64,000 nt of DNA, taken from the NCBI GenBank assembly GCA_021786265.1, contig JAJYNP010000103.1:16559-80558 (forward strand), written 5' to 3'. Shown piece after piece: positions 43,674-52,997 of this stretch (position 1 is its first letter; each line of letters begins with the position of its first letter). The notes beneath the pieces are model-generated. The model saw only the letters and a program-made list of their open reading frames with translations, ran no database searches and was not told the origin of the DNA. A program made the translations under genes and the position numbers. Origin of the DNA: Chloroflexota bacterium. Lineage in GTDB: Bacteria > Chloroflexota > Limnocylindria > Limnocylindrales > CSP1-4.

Positions 43674-43835
43674 ATGGACGCCCCGGCCACCTACTTCAGC
43701 TGGACTTTCATCCTCATCTCGATCCCGAACCTGCTGATGATCGTCGGGATGGTCGTCCTCTTCGCGGCCGCGCTCCTCGCGCCGTTCCCACACGGCGACG
43801 ATGGTGAGGGTGAGCGGGATCAGCCCGATGGATGA
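43674..43835 (+). CDS. 53-residue single-helix membrane protein
   Basis: An excellent ribosome site (GGAGGG) precedes ATG 43674. The protein has an uncharged N-terminus, one strong helix (TFILISIPNLLMIVGMVVLF) and an acidic C-terminus (HGDDGEGERDQPDG). I do not recognise it. It lies between the TlpA-like gene and a broken glycosidase and may belong to the redox group. Confidence 0.65.
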   Translation: MDAPATYFSWTFILISIPNLLMIVGMVVLFAAALLAPFPHGDDGEGERDQPDG

Positions 43836-44252
43836 ACCCGAACCCGAGCCGCCGTCGGAGCTGACCAACTGGATGCTCGCGGCCCGGCGGGCCCTCGAGC
43901 GCCATCTGCGGATCGATCATCTCCTCCCCGAGCGGCAGCGCTACTTCGTCGGCTCGTGGGTCAACGTCGTCTCGTGTCGCTCTACCAGCCCGGCCCGGCT
44001 GGTCTGCGCGCGGCGATGGGGGGCGATCCGCGCTGGCGCGAGCATCCCGCCTTCTCCGAGCGCCTCCTCTTCTACGAATACTTCCACGACGAGACGGGAG
44101 CGGGCCTCGGCGCGTCCCACCAGACCGGCTGGACCGCGCTCATCGCGAACCTCATCGACGAGCTGCATCGCCCGTCGCGAAGCCACTCGATCCCGCCCGT
44201 TGGCGAGACGCTCCCGGCAGGCATGGCATTCCACGGCGGGATGCCGCAATGA
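43829..44252 (+). pseudogene. Broken glycosidase C-terminus (GH63/MGH1-like)
   Basis: A frame from ATG 43829 breaks near 43960. The second frame reads LLFYEYFHDETGAGLGASHQ and TGWTALIANLIDEL, the end of GH63-type glucosidases/mannosylglycerate hydrolases. Nearly all of the catalytic barrel is missing. The stop overlaps the GH13 start (ATGA). Confidence 0.6.
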
Positions 44253-45785
44253 GGCAGCCGCCGCTGCGGATCAGGGAGACCGCCCACCCCATCCTCTATG
44301 CCCTCGACACGCGCGCCTGGCTCGATCGTCTTTCCCGCGAGCACGGGCGTCGGGTGCGACTCGGCGACGTGGCCGACGAGGCGATCGCCGCGATCACGGG
44401 GACAGGCTGCGACCTTGTGTGGCTGATCGGCGTGTGGCGCACGGGTCCGCTCTCTCGGCGGGTGGCCCGGACGCGCGCTGAGATCGAGCGGCTGGGCCGC
44501 GCCGTGCTCCCCGACTTCTCGCCGGTCGACGTGGCGGGCTCCCAAGTCGCCATCGCCGAACGAGGTCGCGCCCAGGCTGGGCGGCGAGGACGGTCTCGCA
44601 AGGCTCCGGGCGCGCCTCGCCCGGGAGGGCGTCGGTCTGGTCCTCGATTTCGTGCCCAACCACACCGGGCTCGATCACCCCTGGCTGCGGGTGCATCCTG
44701 ACTGGTACGTGCACGGCGACGGCGCCCGGGCGGAAGCCGAGCCGGCCGACTGGTTCCGGATCCGCACGGGAGGCCGGGGCCGGGTGGTCGCCCACGGTCG
44801 AGACCCGTACTTCCCGGCCTGGCCCGACACGGCCCAGCTCGACTACCGGGTGCCGGAGCTGCGCGATGCGATCACGGGCACCCTCCGGGCGATCGCGAGT
44901 CGCTGCGACGGGGTGCGGGCCGACATGGCCATGCTCCTGCTCGACGACGTCTTCCGCGCCACCTGGGGCGAGCGCGCTCGACCGCCTCGCGACGGCGAGG
45001 CGCCGGCGGGCGAGTTCTGGTGGCACGCGATCCGTGCCGTGCGCGACGCGTATCCGGGATTCCTCATGATCGCCGAGGCGTACTGGGGCCTCGAGCACCG
45101 CCTCCAGCGTCTCGGCTTTGACTACACGTACGACAAGACCCTGCTCGATCGCCTGCGGGCGGGTGACGGGCGTGCCGTGGCCGCCCACCTGCGCGCCGAC
45201 CCGGACTACCAGCGTCACTCCGTGCGCTTCCTCGAGAATCAGGACGAGCCGCGAGCAGCCGCGGCCTTGGCGCCGGGGCGGCTGCGATCGGCTGCCCTTG
45301 TCACGGCGACCGTGCCGGGCATGCTGCTTCTCCACGATGGCCAGCTCGAGGGCGCCCGGCTGCGGGTGCCGGTCGAGCTGGGGCGCCGTCCGATCGAGGA
45401 GCCGGACCCGTCGCTGGCAGGCTTCTATCGCTGCCTGCTCGAGGCGCTCAGCGGTACGGCGTTTCGACGCGGCGCACCGATCCGCCTGGAGCCGCGCGCG
45501 ATCTGGTCGGGCGACGCCAGCCATGAGGCGTTCGTGGCCTGGCTGTGGGTCGCCGCTGGCGGCTCGATGCGCCTTGCCGTCGCGAACCTTGGAGCGGAAC
45601 GGGGGCGCTGCTTCCTGCCGATCGTTGCCCCGCATTTCGCGGGCCGAACGATCGTCTTCGACGACCTGCTCGGCGAGGCGCGCTACGAGCGTGAGGGTGA
45701 TGACGTCCTCCACCGTGGTCTCTACCTCGACATGCCCGCCGACGGGCACCACCTGTTCCGCGTCCTCGGTGCGCGGGCGGCCTGA
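44249..45785 (+). CDS. Alpha-amylase family (GH13) glycosidase, frameshifted near 44562
   Basis: The N-terminal frame (MRQPPLRIRETAHPILYALD, DLVWLIGVWRTGPLSRR) changes frame at about 44562 and continues as LVLDFVPNHTGLDHPW (conserved region I), CDGVRADMAMLLLDD (region II, nucleophile Asp), LMIAEAYWG (region III, general acid Glu) and FLENQDEP (region IV). The catalytic Asp-Glu-Asp set is present. One surplus or two lacking bases break it. It is probably an intracellular alpha-glucan or trehalose-type enzyme from the chromosome, stranded in the island. Confidence 0.78.
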
Positions 45786-46056
45786 CGCTGGCGCGCGTGC
45801 CCCGTCGTTCGAGCGTTGCCCGGGACCCTCGCCGAGCGCCTGCATGCGAGGACCGCACGGGCCGCCGAGGCGATCCTCCACGCGCCAGCGACACGAGCGC
45901 AGAACCGACGCGGTCGGGGTCAGTGTGACGAGGGCGGACGCCGGAACGAGGAGCGGCGCCTGACCGGAGGAGGCGACGCTCGTCGGAGCGCTCTCGACCG
46001 GACCATCAGCGGCGGGCGCCATCGAACGGCGGGCGACGTCGTGAACATGCCGCTGC

Positions 46057-46491
46057 TCAGTTGGCCCCGTGGACGGCCGTCGCCCGCCGGGACACCCGAA
46101 ACGGGATGGCCTCGCAGATGCCTGACGGGTCACACTGGGCCGGATCGAGGGCCGCCGCCGCCCGGCCGACGCGCGCGAGGTCCTCCTCGAGGCGGTGCAT
46201 CTCGGCGATCCGCGCACGGACCTCGGCCCGCCGCCGATCAACGAGCTCCCGGACATGCTGGCAAGGCGGGCGACCGCCATCCCGGATCGCGATGACCTCG
46301 CGGATCTCGGCGAGCGTCAGCCCGACCGCCTGGGCGGCCCGGATGAACCCCAGCCGGCGTAGGGCCTCTGCGTCATAGGCGCGGTAGCCGGACTCGGTGC
46401 GCCGCGGCGGCGCGAGCAGGCCGGCCTGCTCGTAGTAGCGCAGGGTGGTCGATGGGACGCCGCTCTGGCGCGCGAGCTCTCCGATGCGCAT
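46057..46491 (-). CDS. merR: MerR-family Hg/heavy-metal regulator
   Basis: The 144-residue MerR protein has an N-terminal winged helix (MRIGELARQSGVPSTTLRYY), a dimer coiled coil, and Cys77, Cys120 and Cys126. The three-cysteine pattern matches the Hg(II) ligands of MerR (82, 117, 126), with an altered spacing. It is the expected activator of the mer promoters at 47774 and 56870. An IS110 insertion separates it from the first of these, 13 bases upstream of its start. A 12-codon remnant of a sister merR survives at 56816. Confidence 0.85.
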   Translation of the reverse strand: MRIGELARQSGVPSTTLRYYEQAGLLAPPRRTESGYRAYDAEALRRLGFIRAAQAVGLTLAEIREVIAIRDGGRPPCQHVRELVDRRRAEVRARIAEMHRLEEDLARVGRAAAALDPAQCDPSGICEAIPFRVSRRATAVHGAN

Positions 46492-46504
46492 GGATGCTCC
46501 TATG

Positions 46505-47554
46505 TCAAGCGGCTGCCGCGAGCGGTGCTCGCAGGGCCGCGCGAAGGCGTTCATCGTGCCGCATCCGGCGGTAGACCTCGTCGCTGATCCGGCGACGGAG
46601 AGCCCGGATGGCCTCGGCCTTGCTGTCGCCGGCGGAGCGGCGGCGCTCGTAGTAGGCGCGGCCCCGGTCGCCAAGGCGCATCTGGGTGATGGCGATCCGG
46701 TGGAGCACCACGTTGACCTGACGGTCGCCCTTGCGCGAGAGGCGGTGGCGCTCGACGTTGCCCGACCAGACCGGCAGTGGGGCTGAGCCGTTGTGGCGGG
46801 CAAAGGCGGCAGCCGAGCTGAACCTCTCGATGCCGGCGACCTGCCCCACGAGCTTGGCAGCCGACAGGTGCCCGCAGCCGGGCAGGGCCAGCAGCGTCGG
46901 GGCTACCAAGGCGGCCAGCCGCTCCAGTTCCCGCCCCAGCTCGCGGATGGCCCGGGTGAGGTCGCGGACCCGGACGACGAGATCCCGGGCGATCCGGGCG
47001 ACCGTGCCGGGGAGCCCCGCCAGCCGGGCCTCGAGGGCGTCGAGGACGACGGTCCGGTCCAGGGATCGCGGTCCCGGCTCATTGCCGGGGTCGAGCTCGT
47101 GGAGGTGCCAGCGCAGGCGGTTCACCGCCCGGGTCCGCTCGGCGACGAGGTCCTCGCGGTGGTCGACGAGCAGGCGCAGCTCGCGCTCCTCGCCTTCGAG
47201 CCTGGCGGTGGGCAGATCCGGGTTGGCGAGCGCCGCCCGCGCGACCGCGAGCGCGTCGATGGGATCGCTCTTGCCCTGCTCGCGGCCGTGCCGGCGGGCA
47301 CCGGCCATCAGCCGGGTCGGCACCCAAGTGACGGTCTCGCCCGCTTGGAGCAGGTCAGCCGAGAGGCGGCGCGACAGATGCCGGGTGTCCTCGAGGGCGA
47401 ACCGGCGGGCAGAGAAGCGGGCCGCCCAGCGGACGAGGTCGAGGTTGCCCTCGCCGCTCGCGACGACCGTGAGCTCGGCGAGCCGGCGGTCGTTACCGTC
47501 GGCGGCCACCGCCGTGTGCGTCCGCTTGTGGGAATCGACGCCGATGACGATCAT
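46505..47554 (-). CDS. IS110-family DEDD recombinase
   Basis: The 349-residue enzyme begins MIVIGVDSHKRTHTAVAADG with the first catalytic Asp. ALEDTRHLSRRL carries the Glu and GKSDPIDALAVARAAL the DxxD, completing the DEDD RuvC-like site. The C-terminal Tnp_IS116/IS110 domain has ALPGCGHLSAAKLVGQVAG and FARHNGSAPLPVWSG, with a Ser nucleophile likely in that stretch. The frame is intact, so the element may still be active. The start is ATG 47554. Confidence 0.92.
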   Translation of the reverse strand: MIVIGVDSHKRTHTAVAADGNDRRLAELTVVASGEGNLDLVRWAARFSARRFALEDTRHLSRRLSADLLQAGETVTWVPTRLMAGARRHGREQGKSDPIDALAVARAALANPDLPTARLEGEERELRLLVDHREDLVAERTRAVNRLRWHLHELDPGNEPGPRSLDRTVVLDALEARLAGLPGTVARIARDLVVRVRDLTRAIRELGRELERLAALVAPTLLALPGCGHLSAAKLVGQVAGIERFSSAAAFARHNGSAPLPVWSGNVERHRLSRKGDRQVNVVLHRIAITQMRLGDRGRAYYERRRSAGDSKAEAIRALRRRISDEVYRRMRHDERLRAALRAPLAAAA

Positions 47555-47760
47555 CTCCGTGGTCGCCCTCCTCTTCAGGGTGACTTCCCGGGCCGGCCGG
47601 TGGACACGCCTGAGTGGGGGCGGTTGCCACGCTCCTATCAAGTCACACCGGTCGGTCCGTCCCATGTCCGACGGCCGGCAGATCCATGCAAGGCCACACC
47701 CGTCGGCGGGCACGGAGGATACGAGCCGAGCCGCCGGACCCCAACAGGATGACGCTCAGT
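47555..47760 (-). ncRNA. Candidate IS110 bridge RNA region
   Basis: IS110-group elements keep their bridge RNA in the non-coding end upstream of the recombinase gene. These 206 bases contain no credible gene and have GC-rich stretches able to fold. No individual loop or target match could be assigned by eye. Confidence 0.3.
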
Positions 47761-47773
47761 TAGATGATACCTC

Positions 47774-47805
47774 TTGACATTCCAGCGTACTCGAAGGTCT
47801 AGGCT
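47774..47805 (+). promoter_or_regulatory. MerR-type promoter of mer cassette A (20-bp spacer)
   Basis: TTGACA (47774-47779) and TAGGCT (47800-47805) are separated by 20 bases, the over-long spacer used by MerR activators. GACATTCC and GAAGGTC form the imperfect inverted repeat between them. It drives the HMA-merA pair. Confidence 0.75.
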
Positions 47806-47863
47806 GCAGCCGAGATCGAGCCGTCGCGGGAGTCGCGGCCGATCGAGAAGGAGCACACACACC

Positions 47864-48115
47864 ATGACCGGCCAGGAACCCCTCGTATACATCGACCTCG
47901 GGGTCGGCGGGATGACCTGCGACGACTGCGTCGTCCATGTCACCGAGGCGCTCGAATCCGTGCCGGGCGTTGAGCACGCCACGGTCGAGCTTGCTACGCG
48001 CAGCGCGGTCGTGCGGGCCCAGGCTGAGGTCGAGGGCGCGGCCCTTGCGAAGGCTGTTCACGCGAGCGGCCAGTACAACGCCTTCGAGCGCCGCCGGCGG
48101 TCCGCCGATGCCTGA
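47864..48115 (+). CDS. HMA-domain (MerP-like) metal-binding protein, cassette A
   Basis: The 83-residue protein is a single HMA fold with the metal motif [11 protein letters not shown] (Cys19, Cys22). It has no signal peptide, so unlike MerP it is probably cytoplasmic and hands Hg(II) or another soft metal to the reductase next to it. GAAGGAG precedes ATG 47864. Its stop overlaps merA by eight bases. A close copy lies at 56956. Confidence 0.85.
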   Translation: MTGQEPLVYIDLGVGGMTCDDCVVHVTEALESVPGVEHATVELATRSAVVRAQAEVEGAALAKAVHASGQYNAFERRRRSADA

Positions 48116-49532
48116 GCCCTACGACCTGCTCATCATCGGCTCGGGCTCGACCGCCTTCGCAGCGGCCATCAAGGCCAACGAGCTCGGGGCGCGGGTCGCC
48201 ATGGTCGAGCGGCGGACCCTCGGCGGGACCTGCGCCAACCGTGGCTGCCTACCCTCGAAGAACCTCATCGAGGCGGCCCGCATCGTGTGGGATGCGGCCC
48301 ACCCCCGCTACGACGGCCTGGCCCCGGCAAAGGTCGACGTCGACTTCGGAACGCTCGTTCGCCAGAAGGACGACCTCGTTCGCGCGTACCGGGCCAAGAA
48401 GTACGCCTCGGTCGCCGAGGGCATGAGCGTCGAGGTCCTGACCGGCGACGCGCGGCTCACCGGCCCACACACGGTTCGCATCGACGGGCGGGGCGTCGAG
48501 GCCGACCGAATCCTGATCGCGACCGGCAGCCGCCCGACGATCCCGGCCATCCCCGGGCTGGAGGGCGTGCCGTACCTGACGAGCGACCTCCTCGACGCCG
48601 ACGAGGCCGGGCGGCTCACCGAGCTGCCCCAGTCGCTCGTGGTCCTCGGCGGCGGCTACGTGGCAGTCGAGCTCGCCCAGCTGTTTGCCCGGCTCGGCAG
48701 CCGCGTGACGATCGTCGCCCGCTCCGCGCTGCTGCGCGGCTACGAGCCTGCGCTTGGCGAGACGCTCGGCGAAGTCTTCCGATCGGAGGGGATCGACGTG
48801 GTCACCGGCGCGCGCGTTGAGCGCGTGTCGAGCGATGGCGGCGGGGTGGCCGTCGCGGTCGAGACGTCCGCCGCCGGCCGGTTCATCCGGGCCGCGAGGC
48901 TCCTCGTCGCGACGGGGCGGACGCCGAACACCGTCGATCTCGGCCTGGCCTCTGCCGGCGTGGCCACAGACGGCGGTGGCTTCGTGGCGGTCGATGCCGG
49001 GTTGCGGACGAACCAGCCGCACGTCTGGGCCGCGGGCGACGTCATCGGCCGCCAGCACGGCTCGCAAATGGCGACCCCGGTCGGGGCCCGGCAGGGCCGC
49101 CTGGTGGCCGAGAACGCGCTCGCCGACGCGGGCCGCCGGTTCGACGGGTCGGTCATCCCGCGCGCGATCTTCGTCGACCCGCCGATCGGGGTCGTGGGCC
49201 TGACGGAGGCCGAGGTCAGGGCCAGGCACCTCCCAGCGGTCACGGCCACGACCCCGCTCGAGTACGTGCCCCGGGCCGGGGCGATCCATCGGACGACCGG
49301 CTTCGTCAAGATGATCGCCTCGACGATCGACGAGCGGATCCTGGGCGTCCACGTCATCGGCGAGTCCGCGCCCGAGATCATCCACGAGGCGGCGATGGCG
49401 ATGCACTTCCGGGCCACGATCAACGACTTCGTCGAGCTCATCCACGTCTATCCGACGATGGCGGAGGCGCTCAAGATCGGCGCGCAGGCGTTCAGCCGCG
49501 ACGTCTCCAAGCTGTCGTGCTGCGCTGAGTGA
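48108..49532 (+). CDS. merA: Mercuric reductase, cassette A
   Basis: The 474-residue flavoprotein has the FAD motif [20 protein letters not shown], redox-active Cys42 and Cys47 in [13 protein letters not shown], an NAD(P)H-binding [17 protein letters not shown], the [11 protein letters not shown] motif, and the C-terminal Cys pair in SKLSCCAE that feeds Hg(II) to the active site. There is no N-terminal NmerA/HMA domain; the separate HMA protein may stand in. No merT, merP or merB is present. Confidence 0.88.
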   Translation: MPEPYDLLIIGSGSTAFAAAIKANELGARVAMVERRTLGGTCANRGCLPSKNLIEAARIVWDAAHPRYDGLAPAKVDVDFGTLVRQKDDLVRAYRAKKYASVAEGMSVEVLTGDARLTGPHTVRIDGRGVEADRILIATGSRPTIPAIPGLEGVPYLTSDLLDADEAGRLTELPQSLVVLGGGYVAVELAQLFARLGSRVTIVARSALLRGYEPALGETLGEVFRSEGIDVVTGARVERVSSDGGGVAVAVETSAAGRFIRAARLLVATGRTPNTVDLGLASAGVATDGGGFVAVDAGLRTNQPHVWAAGDVIGRQHGSQMATPVGARQGRLVAENALADAGRRFDGSVIPRAIFVDPPIGVVGLTEAEVRARHLPAVTATTPLEYVPRAGAIHRTTGFVKMIASTIDERILGVHVIGESAPEIIHEAAMAMHFRATINDFVELIHVYPTMAEALKIGAQAFSRDVSKLSCCAE

Positions 49533-49677
49533 GGCTGATGGCCGATCGCCCGCTCCCGTCTGGCCGGGCGGATCGTGGCTTGTGTGCTCCATCACAGCGC
49601 GGGGCGTACGCCGGAAGGATCATCGAGGTCGACGGCCCTCCGACGAGCAAGGGCACGACCGAGGACGATCGACGCAG

Positions 49678-50031
49678 GTGACCGACATCCTCCGAACAGC
49701 CATCGACGATCCGCAGCCGCGGCCCGCAATCCCATGCCTGCCCGCCGCGGCCGCCCCGGCGGTCAGCGCGGCCCAGATGGCGCAGGTCGACCGGCTCGCC
49801 GTGAGCGAGTTCGGGATCAGCCTCCTCGCGATGATGGAGCAGGCCGGCGCGCACGTGGCCGAGGCGGCCCGGCTCCTGCTCGGTGACGACCTCCGCGGCC
49901 GCTCGCTCGTCGTGGCGGTCGGTCCCGGCAACAACGGCGGCGGTGCCCTCGCGGCCGCGAGACACCTCGCCAACCGTGGGGCGAGGGTCCACGTGGTGCT
50001 CGCGCGCCCCGCGCTGCGGATCGGCACGTCG
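49678..50031 (+). pseudogene. Truncated NAD(P)H-hydrate epimerase (YjeF N-domain)
   Basis: From GTG 49678 the frame reads AQMAQVDRLAVSEFGISLLA and VVAVGPGNNGGGALAAARHL, the start of the YjeF_N/NnrE fold. It loses similarity near 50025 after VHVVLARPALR. About two thirds of the gene is gone. It is a fragment created by rearrangement after merA. Confidence 0.65.
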
Positions 50032-50261
50032 AGCTCCCGAGCGGCCAGCACACCGACGAGCATCGCCCGCGCGGCCTCGCGGCACGAACGCGATGACGGG
50101 GCGGCGACGATCGCGCCGAACATCATGGAGAGGACCTTGTGGATCACCCGGCCGACGCCACCAGCGCTCAGCAGCGAGGTGCTCGGCATGAGCGCGGACT
50201 GGCCAAGGCCGATGGCGCCGATCATGCGCAGTGGCATGAAGAAGGCGTTGTACCGCCTCAT
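50021..50261 (-). pseudogene. Unrecognised fragment with hydrophobic segment
   Basis: A minus-strand stretch from ATG 50261 begins MRRYNAFFMPLRMIGAIGLG and continues with VIHKVLSMMFGAIVAAPSSR, then breaks at the YjeF junction. It looks like the N-terminus of a membrane protein, but I cannot name it. The following bases to about 50560 hold no supported gene. Confidence 0.35.
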
Positions 50262-50560
50262 CTGGCGGCGCTATTACCGGGCGACGCGCCCCACGCGCGG
50301 ATCCAACGATCCGGGGTGATCACGGCTCGCCACTATCTCGTTGGAGCGGTGCTCGGGGCCCTCGTGGTCGCCGGCGCTCTGCTCGTCGCGACCGTCGACC
50401 TGCCACCACTCACCGGGAACCTCCCATCGCCCGGACGACTGGCAATCTGCCGCTCGACTTCTTCGACGGCCAGCTGGCTCCTCGGCGGGTAGGGGGGCCC
50501 GCGGCGCATGCTCACGCAGGGACCCTGGCCGATGCCTGGCCTCGACCGGCAATCCGGCCT

Positions 50561-51238
50561 CTACAGGCAGCTGAGCGGCGACTTGGGCGGGATCACGCCC
50601 GGCTGACCGAGGGCGATCGGCAGCGGCCCCAGGGTGATCTTGCCGGTGTCGAGCGTGAGGACGCCCTTGGCGTCAACGGTCGAGGCGAAGCGGTCCAGGC
50701 TGCGCGGCGCGGGACCCAGGCCCAAGACCTTGATCCCGAGCCGATCGTAGCGCGAGCCGTGGCAGGGGCACTCGAACCAGAAGTTCGTGGGGCAGAAGTT
50801 CGGCGTGCAACCGAGATGCGTGCAGCGCTGATAGAGGGTCCGCACGTTGGTGGCTGCGCCGGACCCTTCGGGGCTCGCGCCTGGAACGAACTCGTAGCGG
50901 TCGGGGTCGACGAGCATGACGAACGCGCGCGCCGTCGGGAAGTGAGCCGGGGCGCCGTCCTTGAACGACGTGCCCGGCGCGTCGATGGTCTTGGCCGCGT
51001 CGTCGATCGTGCCCAGCGTCAGAACGCCCCCGAATCCGCCCGCGAGGTTGGGCCAGAGAAACCCGAGCGTCTCGCCTATGAGTTCGGTCAGCCAGAGCCC
51101 GAAGGCCGCGCCGATCGAGCGCCGCAACAGGGCGCGCCGGGAGAGTCCAGATGGTTGGCCGCGCCGAAGCTCGTCGAGCGCCGCTCGGGTCAGCGCGCGA
51201 GGGTTGGCCTCGGGTTCGAGGCGCCAGTTCCCCATCAC
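50561..51238 (-). CDS. qcrA: Rieske iron-sulfur protein with Tat-type leader
   Basis: The 225-residue protein has a twin-arginine-like start to its helix (GLSRRALLRRSIGAAFGLWL), a linker, and a Rieske domain with CTHLGC and CPCHGSRY, which supply the two Cys and two His ligands of a [2Fe-2S] cluster. It resembles the QcrA subunit of bc-type complexes. No cytochrome b gene is next to it, so it is either a relocated respiratory subunit or a stand-alone Rieske protein. It is transcribed after the DUF2933-like gene with a 12-base gap. Confidence 0.88.
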   Translation of the reverse strand: MMGNWRLEPEANPRALTRAALDELRRGQPSGLSRRALLRRSIGAAFGLWLTELIGETLGFLWPNLAGGFGGVLTLGTIDDAAKTIDAPGTSFKDGAPAHFPTARAFVMLVDPDRYEFVPGASPEGSGAATNVRTLYQRCTHLGCTPNFCPTNFWFECPCHGSRYDRLGIKVLGLGPAPRSLDRFASTVDAKGVLTLDTGKITLGPLPIALGQPGVIPPKSPLSCL

Positions 51239-51250
51239 CTGGCCTCCGCT

Positions 51251-51652
51251 TCAGCCAGCCTCCGCGGCACGATGACCCATCTCTGCAAGGGGGCTGGCCG
51301 CATCCGGGACCGGGTCCGCCTCGTGCTCGAGGCGCGCGAGCTCGTCGGCGAGCCTCTGCTGCTCGGCGCGTGCTGCCGCGAGCTGCATCCGGAGCGCGGC
51401 TGCCCGTTCTGCCGGGACTGCGCTCGGAGCCAGAGCCGGTGCTCCCGCCGGCTCGCTCGCCTGCGGTCGGTCCATCTTCTCCATGCCGCCCATCGTCTGC
51501 ATCATGACGAGCATGGACAGCGGACAGATCGCCAGGAACAGGAAGGGCGCCGCGACCACGATCGCCCCCGGCGCGACGAGGAAGACGCCGACCGCGACGG
51601 CCACGAGCGCGACGATGACGCGTGGGTTGTAGCACGCCCGAAGGAACTTCAC
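51251..51652 (-). CDS. DUF2933-like small membrane protein
   Basis: I choose GTG 51652, preceded by GAGG. The 133-residue protein reads FLRACYNPRVIVALVAVAVG, a second helix VAAPFLFLAICPLSMLVMMQ, and then a C-terminal coiled coil (AALRMQLAAARAEQQRLADE). The two-helix part with CPLSML resembles DUF2933 proteins common near copper genes. An operator-like repeat lies 40 bases upstream. It forms an operon with the Rieske gene. Confidence 0.65.
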   Translation of the reverse strand: MKFLRACYNPRVIVALVAVAVGVFLVAPGAIVVAAPFLFLAICPLSMLVMMQTMGGMEKMDRPQASEPAGAPALAPSAVPAERAAALRMQLAAARAEQQRLADELARLEHEADPVPDAASPLAEMGHRAAEAG

Positions 51653-51690
51653 GGGAGACCTCGCTGGATGGGTCTGTCGCTGACTGGCAG

Positions 51691-51710
51691 CTACTACTAG
51701 CAGAGTAGTA
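51691..51710. promoter_or_regulatory. BlaI/CopY-like operator upstream of the DUF2933-like gene
   Basis: CTACTAC-N7-GTAGTA, also TACTA-N9-TAGTA, lies between the DUF2933-like gene and the divergent blaI-like regulator. Confidence 0.6.
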
Positions 51711-51802
51711 TACCCCTGCGACGGGACGACGCCCAGCGGATCGCCTGGAGACAGGCCAGGCGCCATTTCGCGGCCCCCTCCATCCCGGCTGCCACGACCC
51801 CT

Positions 51803-51812
51803 GTAGTACGAT
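51803..51812 (+). promoter_or_regulatory. Operator half-site over the -10 of the blaI-like gene
   Basis: GTAGTAC followed by a -10-like TACGAT (51807-51812) ends six bases before the ATG at 51819. There is no ribosome site, so the message may be leaderless and autoregulated. Confidence 0.45.
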
Positions 51813-51818
51813 GCGCCC

Positions 51819-52214
51819 ATGAGTGAGCCGACGCGGAGCGAGCCAGACGTCCTCGGGCCCCTCGAGCGGCGCGTGATGGCCGAGCTGTGGGCTCATGGGC
51901 CCCAGACGGTCGGCGAGGTGCTCGATGCCCTGAACCGGTCGGTCGAGCGCCAGGTCGCGTACACCACCGCGATGACGATCCTCGTCCGCCTCTTCGAGAA
52001 GGGGTACGTCAGGCGGACCAAGGAGGCGCGCGCGTACCGCTACACCGCCTCGCTCGACGAAGCGGAATTGCGGGCCCAGGTGGGACGTCGGCAACTCCAC
52101 CAGCTGATCGAGCGCTACGGCGCAGCGTCCGTCGCCGGCTTCGCGAGCGCACTGGGCGAGAGCGACGTGGCGAGCCGTCTCAGGGATCTCGCCCGTGAAC
52201 GACCGGGACGCTGA
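51819..52214 (+). CDS. BlaI/MecI/CopY-family repressor
   Basis: The 131-residue winged-helix protein reads LGPLERRVMAELWAHGPQTV, GEVLDALNRSVERQVAYTTA, then LFEKGYVRRTKEARAYRYTA, the standard BlaI/MecI/CopY core. The C-terminal dimer domain follows. CopY-type cysteines (CxCx4CxC) are absent, so it is not a direct Cu sensor and probably depends on the peptidase encoded next, as in BlaI/BlaR1. Its likely operator, CTACTAC...GTAGTAG, occurs upstream of many genes in this window. Confidence 0.9.
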   Translation: MSEPTRSEPDVLGPLERRVMAELWAHGPQTVGEVLDALNRSVERQVAYTTAMTILVRLFEKGYVRRTKEARAYRYTASLDEAELRAQVGRRQLHQLIERYGAASVAGFASALGESDVASRLRDLARERPGR

Positions 52215-52932
52215 CCCGATGGCTCGCCTCGCGCTCGCGGCGGGGATGCTCGCCGCTCTCATCGGCTGCATGCTCGCACCCATGGCTGGGGAACAGGTGG
52301 CCGGTCATGTGATGATGGTGTCAACGGGGATCTCGGCGTTCGCCGTCTTGATCGCGTTCACTCGCGAGGCTCGCCGCCACACGCTCCTCGTCAAGGGCAT
52401 CGCCCGGCTCTCGCGGCCCGGGTCGATCGCCGGCCAGAGCGTGGCGCTCGTGCCGGGCCTCTGTGCCGCGTTCGTCGGCGGACTGCGGGCGCCGCGGATC
52501 TTCTGGGGCGACGAGCTGTTGGGCCGCCTCGACGATGAAGAGGTGCATGCTGTCCTGCTCCACGAACGCCACCACCAGCTTGCTCGCGCACCCCTCCGGC
52601 TGGTCGCGGTCTCGGCGCTCGATCCATGGTTGCGCCACCTCGAGACTGGACGGGCGTGGATCGAGCGGGAGCGCGCGCGCGTCGAGATCGCGGCCGATGC
52701 CTTCGCCCTCGGCGCTGGCGCGACCCGGCCGGTGCTTGCGAGTGCCCTCCTCAAACTCTCATCCAGCGCGCAGCTCGGCGCGTTGCCGGGTTTCGCGACG
52801 GCGGCGGATCTACGGATCCGGGCCCTGATCGGTGAGTCGACCGGCCTCGAGTCGGATCGCCCCGCGTCGTGGGGACCGGCCTTCGCCGGCGTCGCGTTGG
52901 TCCTGGCCTGCGTCCTCCTCGCCCTGCGCTAG
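52195..52932 (+). CDS. BlaR1/M56-type membrane zinc metallopeptidase
   Basis: The 245-residue protein, from GTG 52195, has two or three N-terminal helices, the HExxH site in LLHERHHQLARAPL and a downstream EIAADAFAL that likely gives the third zinc ligand, then a C-terminal helix. It lacks the penicillin-binding sensor of BlaR1. M56 peptidases of this size cleave or release a BlaI-type repressor in response to a signal. It overlaps the repressor gene by 20 bases. Confidence 0.88.
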   Translation: MNDRDADPMARLALAAGMLAALIGCMLAPMAGEQVAGHVMMVSTGISAFAVLIAFTREARRHTLLVKGIARLSRPGSIAGQSVALVPGLCAAFVGGLRAPRIFWGDELLGRLDDEEVHAVLLHERHHQLARAPLRLVAVSALDPWLRHLETGRAWIERERARVEIAADAFALGAGATRPVLASALLKLSSSAQLGALPGFATAADLRIRALIGESTGLESDRPASWGPAFAGVALVLACVLLALR

Positions 52933-52997
52933 CGACCCTGGCGCCGCCTCGTCGACCGCTCCGCACCGGACCTCTCGGCCGGTACATGCTGCGCTGT

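Larger units (their letters stand above)
46502..47760 (-). mobile_element. IS110-family insertion sequence
   Basis: One IS110-type recombinase gene plus about 200 bases of non-coding DNA upstream of it separates merR from its mer operon. The exact ends are not defined; ATGTCAAG (46502-46509) and CTTGACAT (47773-47780) form an 8-bp inverted pair at the borders. IS110 elements make no clear target duplication. Confidence 0.7.

Noticed and set aside
44394..46280. 628-codon minus-strand frame across the GH13 gene and merR
   Set aside because: It crosses two real genes, has no domain and no ribosome site; the plus-strand GH13 motifs and minus-strand merR in another frame explain the region.
47864..49532. 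A full mer operon with merT/merP/merB
   Set aside because: No Hg transporter with paired membrane cysteines, periplasmic MerP or organomercurial lyase is present near either cassette.
51819..52214. Copper-sensing CopY identity for the BlaI-family repressor
   Set aside because: The C-terminal cysteine hook of CopY is absent and a BlaR1-like peptidase is encoded next, so BlaI-like control fits better.
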